Source: Hormiphora californensis (taxonomy: Eukaryota; Ctenophora; Tentaculata; Cydippida; Pleurobrachiidae). Taken from it: 64,000 bases of DNA. Location of the stretch: the NCBI GenBank assembly GCA_020137815.1, contig CM035350.1, positions 2,989,037 to 3,053,036 of the forward strand. Reading direction: 5' to 3'. A model generated the notes under the pieces. The model searched no databases and was not told the DNA's origin. It saw nothing but the letters and a program-made list of their open reading frames with translations. The position numbers and the translations under genes are program-made. Shown piece after piece: positions 41,953 through 64,000 of the stretch. Positions within the stretch are counted from its first letter, which is position 1, and every line of letters begins with the position of its first letter.

Positions 41953-42500
41953 CAGGTTTTTCTTGTAGGCAAACTTCAAAAGCTCACGACACGCTGTTTT
42001 AAAGCCATCATTCGGTATTATTATTAGTTTATAGTCTGATTTGGAATATTTAGATATTCCCGGTACGGCATAGATTAATACACAAAGAAGATCTACGAGA
42101 ATAATGAATAATTGTGATCGACAGTTTACATGATAATTTTATGTCGTGGTCCCCATTGCAGATACAATTAATGTGCACAATGTGCAGGGGCCCTGAGAAG
42201 AAGTAGCCAGTATAACAATTGTTCATCCGTGTGTAGTACCAAACTGAGGCGAGCATTCACTGTCCCTGTCCCTAGCATCATGTAGGGTAGCCGGTTGATG
42301 AATAAATTGCGGAGCACGGAAACAGTGTCAAGCGACTCAACTAAACATCAGTGTTTTCCTTTTCATTTCTATACTTGGACATACTGACGGGAAGGTTCCT
42401 GAAAAGTGTGGTTACATTTAGTGATAACTAAACTGCTAGTAATATAATTTGGTGATGAAATCCCCTATTATGTTCCTGGCTATCAACTAAGAAGTTTAAC
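41953..42500. other. DNA downstream of the transporter gene
   Basis: No gene seen. The transporter's 3' untranslated region should lie in its right part. Confidence 0.4.
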
Positions 42501-45353
42501 TTACTGTTGCTGTCGTCTCTCACTGACATCCGCAGCTTCCGCAGGTATCGGCATATCCCTGGTTTCTAGAAATGATAGTTACATTTTTTCAAGTTTCAAG
42601 TTTACATTATTTCTGATTTTAACTGTCACCCACCACCTTTTAGCATGTTTATCTTCAAAATGGGGGCTGAGATTGAGATGACGTCTCCAGAACTATGTGT
42701 TTTATTACCTGGTAAAAGGAAGACCAGTAAACCTCCAACACCAGCCATTGCAGCCGTTCCCAGTAGTTTGCCTGTTCCAGATGACTTTGCTAAGTAAGGT
42801 CCACAAAACGCCGCTGAAACAAAAATCGATAAAATGTATCCACCCCTACAAAAGCTGCCGGAAGCAGTTAGTCCTTTGAATTACCGGTAACATGACCATT
42901 CAACCGTTCAATGTAACCACTAATACCTGCTCGTGCTATAAGGGAACACGTTGACATGGCGTAGCCCCTAAGGCAGGTCGGTGCCAGCTCCCCCGCATAC
43001 AGGAACAACTGTGCGAAGGCTATAGAGATCCACACTACAATGATGAGAGCCAGCAACCTCTCCAGGCTCCACACCTCTGTCCATTTCCAGGGGATGAGAC
43101 TCAACAAGAAGCAGGCCGATGTAACCAGGAGGGAGATTGATAGGGTGAGTTTCCGTCCAAAGAATGTGATGAAGATGGCCAAGAGGACATACGCTATTGC
43201 TTCACTTAGACCTGCAAAGAAAACGTGACCTTAAACAAGAATTATTGCATTATGTATTCATAATGCGGTGTTTCCCTGCCCTCCGTCGACAGGATCAGTA
43301 TCACACTATCAGTATCACAATATCAAGGCTTGGTCACAATGTGAGATGCATGCGTCCTGTATGTATGCAGTTACACAGCTGTTTTACTCTACCCTCACCC
43401 CTTCAGCAACAGTGTTGTGAGCGCCGCACACAGCTTTGAAAAATAAGCGTCCTGACATCATATTTCATCAAAACAGTTATTTGATTTTATGAAGGAGCAG
43501 TTACTATGCTGCTACCGTGACACACGCGATTTTGACCACGTTCGAGTTACTATTTCAAATCCGAGATTTCTAACCCCTTTATGATCTTTTTAGCACACGT
43601 TCTAAAACGATCATCCGGGTGGAGAAAAAATTTGTTATTTAGAATGATTATTGTTGATGGTCCTTGTCCCGGAGAGTGCTCTACTTACGGTTGCGAGGAG
43701 CAAGTAAAACAAGGAAGTTTTAGTTCAACAGTTTACACATGTTGAACTAAAACTTCCTTGTTTTACTTGGTATTTAGAATGATTATAACTTGTGGTGTAC
43801 CGTGTTTACTCAACAAGGTGTACCTGCAAAGAGGTAGCTGACGTAAGGGGTTGTTCCAAATGAGCTCCACCCGTAGTTAACTCCATAGTAAAGAAGACAA
43901 CACGTCAACCACATGTATCCCTGGATGACCAACTCCAGCGCCATTCCGGGATGGTTACAATAATCTTGCATCTGATGAATTCTGCAATTAGTATAGTAAA
44001 TGCATACTAATTACATACTAATTGCATGCTAAAGTATGTGAAGTAGTCATTCCAAAATGAATATACACTGCACCTTTGATTTGAAGGAGACACTTTTAGT
44101 TTCCTTGTTGAGGGCAGATCCTATCAGTCTGGTGTTGGTCAGATTAATTTGAACATTTGTGATCCGGCCGTACTTCTCCAGCACCACTTTAGCTTCTTCT
44201 TCCTTGCCGATCGCCAACAAATACCTGCAGGGAGACACTCCAGTATGAACAATAAAACAGTTTCAAACTTGTCAACACTCATTCTTTCAAGTTACCAACA
44301 TAGTTTTAACTTTAGTGTTTAACTTTTCAACACCAACAACATCAACGATAGTATTCGAAATTCTAAAGTTTAAGAGACTTACCTCGGAGAGTCAGGGTAG
44401 AAAGTGAGAGGAAGAAAACAGAATATAAAGACTATCCCACTGCCAGCATGGATGTATTGCCAGGTATAGATGAAGTATGACACCCCCACGAGAGTAGGAT
44501 ACCCAACACACCACACCAGCATGCTGTAACTGTTGTAGTAGTTTCTGAACTTCTCTGGCATGAATTCCAACACCCAAATATACCCACCCGCGTAGGCGAG
44601 AAAGTTACCGAACCCCATGAGTAATCGGATCACCACGAGAAAGTTGTAACTGTTACATACAGTACCCAGGAACGTTCCGATAAGAGCCGTTGCTGCTCCA
44701 ATCAGACAGGCCTTTCTCCTGCCTATCTTATCGAATATGTAAGAGCCTGCAAGGGAAGTTGGTCAGCCATGATACGATAGATATCTTGGAAACTTTATTT
44801 AACAATAATGATTTAGGTTTCCCGGCGACTAACCTATTATCAAACTTATTGAGCCACCAATAAAGTAGAGAGATTCAAGAAGAGATACTTTGTCCCTGTC
44901 GCAGACCAAGTTCCACTCTAGGGCTAAGGAAGTCCTGGAGATTCGCCAGGTGTAATCCTCTCCGTATACCAAGCCCTCCTTGCAGATCTTCGAGATGTCC
45001 GTCAGATACTCTGAAATGAAATGAGTAATACAACTCTAAACTTCACAGTGTGGTGGAAATGTGATCAGCAAGTAAATAAAGTCCATCTCACTTGTTTCGT
45101 TGAGAATATCTGAGCAGTTTTGAGTTAGGCATGTGACGGGTTCCCATGGTGTAAAGCCAGTAAACTGGATCATGTATGCGCACAGTGCCCCCACCATAGA
45201 GAGTGACATGGCCCAGGTTGATATGGCAACCATTAGGAAGTTAGGACGAGCACCAACAGTGTTGATTATGTCATCTATAGTCCGCTCCTCCATCGCCTGC
45301 TCCTCTAATGCCTGCTCCTCTAATGCCTGCTTTTCCAAGGCCTGCTTTTCCAT
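42501..45353 (-). CDS. SLC22-family organic ion transporter
   Basis: Eight exons join in phase on this strand: 45353-45092, 45010-44834, 44746-44383, 44224-44074, 43971-43824, 43211-42927, 42813-42709 and 42565-42501, giving 518 residues, the usual length for the family. LALEWNLVCDRDKVSLLESLYF matches the conserved SLC22 segment before helix 2; FDKIGRRKACLIG is the loop 2-3 major facilitator signature. ELAPTCLRGYAMSTCSLIARAG and LPETRDMP are family hallmarks near the C-terminal helices. It should be a plasma-membrane transporter of organic cations, anions or zwitterions; the substrate cannot be read from sequence. The N-terminus has 15-bp repeats (EKQAL/EEQAL). The fifth exon is taken to begin at the second of two close AG acceptors, which preserves phase. 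The gene is divergent from FIGNL1. Confidence 0.87.
43701..43769. repeat. Perfect 30-bp stem inverted repeat in a transporter intron
   Basis: CAAGTAAAACAAGGAAGTTT begins the left arm, and the right arm is its exact complement with a loop of about nine bases. It is unlike other elements in the window. Confidence 0.85.
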
Positions 45354-46744
45354 AGCGCACTAACTGGCTTCACACTATAATTATAGATGGCTACACGAAT
45401 GCATTTTGGGACTCTCCAAAATATATAATGAAAGCTAACTAAACAACTCAGTTGTGTCATCAAGGGGTTTTGAAACACAAGTCTAGAGTAAGTAGAGGTA
45501 CATACTACACAAAGACCAAACACCTACAGGCTAAGAAAGACTAGGCAAATTACCCTAACTCTAGAGAGGATCTCTCAAAGGGAAAATGTTTTTTGAGCTT
45601 CTCGCTCATTACATATACAGAGCGTGTTACTTTAAATGTGGGCCGGGTGACACACTGATAAAAAGGAATAGCTGGGTGAGCAGGTCTCAGGGAGAGAGGG
45701 ATGAAATGTGATAACTATGCGGCCAATAGCAGGTGGCTAATTATATCAAATCAATTCACAAGTCCATGAAACAAATCAGCCACAAATTACAGACAAATGT
45801 GAGAACTCTCATACCCTCATTAGTCATTAGCCCTCATACAAATAACACTCTAAGATTGCATTACAAGAGCCCTTTGATATAATGTTCTCAATTGCAATGT
45901 GTTCTAAAAACCAGCAATACTCAAGGTGGATTCAATGGAATGCTCAAGTGCGTCGTGGGCGGTCTTTGATGCCCACAATAGGTCAAATCCCTCTGTCACC
46001 TGTTATCCATTATAGGAAGACTACTGCAGTAACACTCTAAGTAGTTGGAGTCACATCGTAGTAGGCATAAAAACACGGGTGTAAGCTAATGAGCTGTCAG
46101 TATGAAGCAAGAATTAGGAGTCTTATAGGTATTGATGTGTTATGGTAACTATTCGTGGCAGTTATGACTGTGGTTGTAATTGAAGTTTCTAGTTTTGACA
46201 GGTATTGTGCCAGGGAAGACTTGATAACCAACAGGCTCACAAATATTGGGTAAGCAGTAAGCACTCGCTTGAACTTCAAACGAGTTGATCAAATTTTAGT
46301 AGGGCCGCTTAGAACATGCACGTGCAAAAGAAATAAACAAACTATAGAATTGTGAAATTAACAAATGTACACACAACTACACTTAACGAGCCTGTTGCTA
46401 AGAAAACTCCGACGCTAGCTTACAGACACACAAGACTATCTAAGTCTAAACCATCAAACTACACCATCAGCTTCACTGTCTTGATAAGCACCCAAAGAGC
46501 CCCGTAAACGTACGCGGCGGAGACACACCAATTGCTTGGAACGCGCGCACCCCGCGAAACGCGCATATCTGTGAAACTCGCTTGAACTTCAAACAAGTTG
46601 ATCAAATTTCACACAAGTTGCTTGAATAAAACATAAATAAAAAGTCAATCTTTGCCGATACTTGGCTGCAAGGAGATCATTTGGAATTTAACTTCAATTT
46701 CCCCTTAGCATGCCAAACAAAAACACCGCTTTAACAAATCTTAG
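45354..46744. other. Divergent intergenic region between the transporter and FIGNL1
   Basis: Promoters of both genes are expected here. A 37-base near-repeat (CTCGCTTGAACTTCAAAC core) occurs at about 46262 and 46572. No other gene is supported; short frames are random. Confidence 0.4.
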
Positions 46745-52816
<6,072 letters not shown>

Positions 52817-52826
52817 TACATATCCC

Positions 52827-54527
<1,701 letters not shown>

Positions 54528-54969
54528 GGTGAAGAGATTTGTTACAAAGGAATAGAACAAAATAGAGATTTAAAGTGGTTTAAATCCGCGAGGGGGGGTT
54601 CGAATTTGTTGAACAGTACTTTGTGTGGGTGGCAGGTGTAAAATTGAGTTTTCTGTACTAGTGTGTCATGGTGGCTGCAGCTGTTACTTAGTCAGATTAC
54701 TCTGAGTTACTCGGATTATATTAAAACGAATTAGTTGCAATTCAAGTGAACTCTTGATTTAAAATCTACAATAATAATATTATACCACACAAACACACAA
54801 CAACAACAAACGAACAGAGAAAATAACGTCACAAAAACGTGAAATATTAAAAAACGCCATTATTAAAAGCAATCATGTGTCCCCCGCGATCAACCCTCTC
54901 AAAAAGTCTCTGCGAGTGTCTGTTTCAGCAATTGTGTCCCGCAATTACCCCTCTCGAAAAGATAGTGTT
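54528..54969. other. Gap between the secreted protein gene and EGR
   Basis: Contains the promoter side of the secreted protein gene and the EGR 3' flank; AT-rich, no further gene seen. Confidence 0.4.
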
Positions 54970-60316
<5,347 letters not shown>

Positions 60317-60900
60317 CCGGGGTACTGAATGATCTCGCTAAAATATATTGTCGTGTTAAACTGATACTGAACAACTATATAGGGGGCTATAAAGGTGCAA
60401 TTGGGGCAACAATCTATAGGTCATAGTTCATACTAGTATTTAGGGTTATAGTAGTTATCTGACAGGAAATTATAATAGCGTAGCTCAAGCTGTTGTTCTA
60501 GGCCATAAAAGTCTAAATAGGGCTAGCAGTCGAAAGATTTAAAAAAACCACAAATAAATTAGCTATGTGCGTTTAAGATTGAAAAGTCTATAATGCTGCA
60601 GCGAACACTGCTGTATAATAGACGCACAGGTAAAAGTACTGCCAGATAGGTCAGGTGTACCATGTGATATAGTATCCCTCGACCAATAGCATCCCGCAAC
60701 ACACATCACGTGATCTAGTAGTGCGGATGATCGTAAACTGCTGCAACGTGTAACTCAGAGAGAGAGAGAGAGAGGGTGAGCGAGAGAGAGTGAGAGAAAG
60801 AGAAGGTATATCGCACTACGATTCCGGCTGATCCTGCTAGACCCACCCTTATTGTGCTGGATTTAGCTAGTGCAGCAGTGCTGCAAAACACAGATGAGGG
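60317..60900 (-). other. EGR upstream region
   Basis: This should hold the EGR 5' untranslated region and promoter. No CC(A/T)6GG serum-response-like box was recognised with confidence. A GA run lies at 60758-60800. Confidence 0.35.
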
Positions 60901-60917
60901 CTGGGTGCAGGGTGAGG

Positions 60918-61905
60918 GACAAAACACTAGATGTGGGCTGTGTGGGGCACAAAACACTAGATGTGGGCTGTGTGGGGCACAAAACACTAGATGTGGGCTG
61001 TGTGGGGCACAAAACACTAGATGTGGGCTGTGTGGGGCACAAAACACTAGATGTGGGCTGTGTGGGGCACAAAACACTAGATGTGGGCTGTGTGGGGCAC
61101 AAAACACTAGATGTGGGCTGTGTGGGGCACAAAACACTAGATGTGGGCTGTGTGGGGCACAAAACACTAGATGTGGGCTGTGTGGGGCACAAAACACTAG
61201 ATGTGGGCTGTGTGGGGCACAAAACACTAGATGTGGGCTGTGTGGGGCACAAAACACTAGATGTGGGCTGTGTGGGGCACAAAACACTAGATGTGGGCTG
61301 TGTGGGGCACAAAACACTAGATGTGGGCTGTGTGGGGCACAAAACACTAGATGTGGGCTGTGTGGGGCACAAAACACTAGATGTGGGCTGTGTGGGGCAC
61401 AAAACACTAGATGTGGGCTGTGTGGGGCACAAAACACTAGATGTGGGCTGTGTGGGGCACAAAACACTAGATGTGGGCTGTGTGGGGCACAAAACACTAG
61501 ATGTGGGCTGGGTGGGGGACAAAACACTAGATGTGGGCTGTGTGGGGCACAAAACACTAGATGGCTGGGTGGGGCACAAAACACTAGATGTGGGCTGTGT
61601 GGGGCACAAAACACTAGATGTGGGCTGGGTGGGGCACAAAACACTAGATGTGGGCTGTGTGGGGCACAAAACACTAGATGTGGGCTGTGTGGGGCACAAA
61701 ACACTAGATGTGGGCTGTGTGGGGGACAAAACACTAGATGGCTGGGTGGGGGACAAAACACTAGATGGCTGGGTGGGGGACAAAGCACTAGATGGCTGGG
61801 TGAGGGACAAAACACTAGATGGCTGGGTGGGGGACAAACACTAGATGGCTGGGTGGGGGACAAAACACTAGATGGCTGGGTGGGGGACAAAACACTAGAG
61901 GGCAT
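60918..61905. repeat. 30-bp minisatellite upstream of EGR
   Basis: About 33 units of GGGCACAAAACACTAG plus ATGTGGGCTGTGTG. Units from 60931 to 61500 look identical; later units vary and several are shortened to about 27 bases. The long open frames on both strands are produced by a unit length divisible by three and are not evidence of a protein. Confidence 0.95.
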
Positions 61906-63130
61906 GGACAAACTGCTAAGGATGATTTTCCCAGTCCGCCCACTCACTTTAAATAATAGTGGTTCAGAGTGCGCCTCATGCTCACATATCAGGCTCACTA
62001 CTGTACCGAGCTTGTTAGGACATACCAGCTCCTGTATCACATGGCACCCTTTCAGGTGTGATCAGCTACCAGTGCCGATATTGTTATGACGAAGATATGT
62101 GATCCTGACGGCCACCACTACCAGTCGCATACCACGTTACCATAGCAATGGCAATGCGCCCCCTGGAATGGCAGGGAAATGATGTATGAAAGACTCTTTG
62201 ATAAGGCAAGTGTATTGGGATGAAAGACTTTGTAGCATTTGACCTATGACGTCATATATTTTGAATGGTTTTGTATCATATTTTTCTAATTTTTAACCGT
62301 TTGTAAACTCAGTAGATTACTTCATGATATAATGGGGCTGATCTCACTTAAAATATTTCCCATGACGCATGATAATTATCCGTCCTTTAGTACTAAAGGA
62401 CGGATAATTATAAATGCTCTCATTTAGTAAATGAGAGCAATCTAGTCGAGCCCTTCTTAGTGTGATCCCCGTCCTAATCACTTCTGTTTATATGGGGGGA
62501 ACCCCCCCCCCCCCCCGTTTATATGTACAATGAGGTCACTACTGCAGTTGCTACATCCCAATCTATGCCCCATTTCTCCCCGTGCGATCAGCCTCACTTT
62601 GTACACAGACGAGAAGGTCCTGTTTTGGTCATGCAAAATAGTAAGAAGATAATTACAATCAATAACAGGGAGAATAATATATAAGAAATCAAATTATCAG
62701 TCTTCGCATCACTTAACACTGAACAATAATAATAATATATAGGTTATCACTCAGAAACAAACTAGTTTCACTCTCGCAGAAGAGGTAAGCACATTTGCCC
62801 CACTCCTGCTTATAACAGCAATGTACGTGAAGGGAATACACAATCTTGCTGCTACACTTATCCACATCGCGATATGTCGACTTGAAAGAGAGGGAGAGGG
62901 AGGGAGAAAGACCACCGACTCTCAATAAGGGAAGTTCGACTTTTCTCTCTCTCTCACTCTCTCACTCTCCCATATTCATCATGGGTATCCGTCGGAGTCC
63001 CCAAGGTCTTTTCAACTCTTGACTTTTCCGGAGAACGTGCTTCGGCTCTTCCACATAGTATATTTTCATGCCTAACAAATCCTTTGTTCATTTTGGTACC
63101 CCTCTATCGCGTGTAGTGCGAAAAATTGAG
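61906..63130. other. Intergenic DNA with two hairpins and one possible exon
   Basis: Hairpins sit at 62372-62411 (19-bp stem, ATAATTATCCGTCCTTTAG) and 62415-62439. On the minus strand, 62880-62713 could be a terminal exon: it follows a pyrimidine-rich acceptor and encodes a Cys-containing stretch (HVHCCYKQEWGKCAYLFC). No partner exon was found. Confidence 0.35.
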
Positions 63131-63139
63131 ATAGATATA

Positions 63140-63290
<151 letters not shown>

Positions 63291-63438
63291 CGTTAGGGAT
63301 TGAGTGCCCAGCAATGGCGTTTTTTTTTGTAACATGTCTAATCGGTTGTAGCAGGGTATAAAAAATGTCTATTATCCCTTCTCAGTTCTCATTGCCACCC
63401 CCAGAAACTCTCAGAGTTATCATATATTAGTGTCCTCT

Positions 63439-64000
63439 CTACTCGTCCTCCGATTCAGCATCGGACAGTCCAGTTCCTCTTCTTTGGGTCGGATTGAACC
63501 TAAAAGAGAGATAAATTAATTAAACCGAAATCGCCCGGCCTACTGCACCAATTTGAGAACATAGAACGGTATCACACATATTGCCCAATGCTCCCCCTTC
63601 TATTACCAAAGAACCTCCATAGATCTGCCCATATATTTACATGGCATCAGTTCGTTGCCTCAACCGCAATTCCAGTGAACTGTTTTGAGCTTGGAGGACT
63701 TCATTTTGCTCGGTGCACTCGTCAAGTGATCTTTGTAACTTTCTAACCTGGTTGTTCCTCAGATCAACCTGCAATATCGTGTGTTCCAGTTCACCATGAT
63801 AATAATGTGATCTATACAGAATTGCTGTAGTTCAGATAGAGTTCTAATTCATCCAAACTCACCTCATCTTCTCGTGTAGTTAGTTCCTTCTTTAATTCTT
63901 CCACCCTCTTTCTCAGTGTGTAGACCTCTTCTTCAATCACATCCAATCGCTTTTGGCAGTGCTCCAGCTCCCCTGACTTCTCTGATAGCTGTTTCTTGAC
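63439..64000 (-). CDS. 3' end of a coiled-coil protein gene
   Basis: Three exons on this strand join in phase: 64000 (window edge)-63863, 63768-63641 and 63499-63439. They encode VKKQLSEKSGELEHCQKRLD, continuing as heptad-rich sequence (VEELKKELTTREDE, VRKLQRSLDECTEQN) and ending FNPTQRRGTGLSDAESEDE. The heptads predict a long parallel coiled coil with an acidic tail. The family cannot be decided from this fragment; cytoskeletal or centrosomal scaffolds are the usual context for such sequence. Confidence 0.68.

Noticed and set aside
60715-62089. Frames of 324-441 residues over the minisatellite upstream of EGR
   Set aside because: Unit length divisible by three explains them; flanking sequence shows no domain or splice support.

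Overview
The window looks like nuclear DNA of an early-branching animal, most plausibly a sponge. It carries spliced animal genes with short introns (often 80-500 bases) and GT/AG junctions whose phases agree. I recognise ANKS3, PSKH1, FIGNL1, an EGR zinc-finger factor, an SLC22 transporter and a secreted SRCR-like protein. No prokaryotic operon layout is seen. The sponge assignment is inference; animal origin is well supported by the gene set. No base composition or database search was run.

Layout. 1-3.03 kb: a Penelope-like retroelement with reverse transcriptase and GIY-YIG parts, next to an inverted partial copy. 3.03-6.8 kb: a 163-bp tandem repeat, a diverged foldback element, a 440-bp inverted-repeat element and an 839-bp element with an 8-bp target duplication. 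6.8-10.03 kb: the 3' half of a single-pass membrane protein gene (+) whose tail ends in a PPxY motif; its long intron holds two antisense Ala/Glu-rich reading frames. 10-19.5 kb: MITEs, a perfect 1.86-kb array of a 10-bp unit and a 1.2-kb foldback element. 19.56-21.97 kb: ANKS3 (+). 23.1-28.9 kb: PSKH1 (+), with a 2-kb foldback element and antisense coding-like fragments in its introns. 29-31.9 kb: MITEs and unassigned DNA. 31.97-37.7 kb: a 293-bp satellite array that captured a LINE 3' end. 38.3-40 kb: a secreted SRCR-like gene split by an element with a 9-bp target duplication. 40.57-41.95 kb: a TTAA-flanked element. 42.5-45.35 kb: SLC22 transporter (-). 46.7-52.8 kb: FIGNL1 (+), whose Walker A exon ends in a 46-copy, 30-bp array in which every unit carries a candidate splice donor. 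52.83-54.53 kb: a small secreted protein (-), convergent with FIGNL1, stop codons 10 bp apart. 54.97-60.3 kb: EGR (-), with a 965-bp foldback element in its largest intron. 60.9-61.9 kb: a 30-bp minisatellite upstream of EGR. 63.4-64 kb: the 3' end of a coiled-coil gene (-).

The genes do not form one pathway. FIGNL1 (DNA repair), EGR (inducible transcription), PSKH1 (kinase), ANKS3 (ciliary scaffold in other animals) and SLC22 (transport) are independent. What dominates the window is repeat dynamics acting on genes: elements next to splice sites, a coding minisatellite that multiplies a splice donor, nested antisense frames and modular foldback elements. The strongest candidate for something undescribed is the FIGNL1 splice-donor array.
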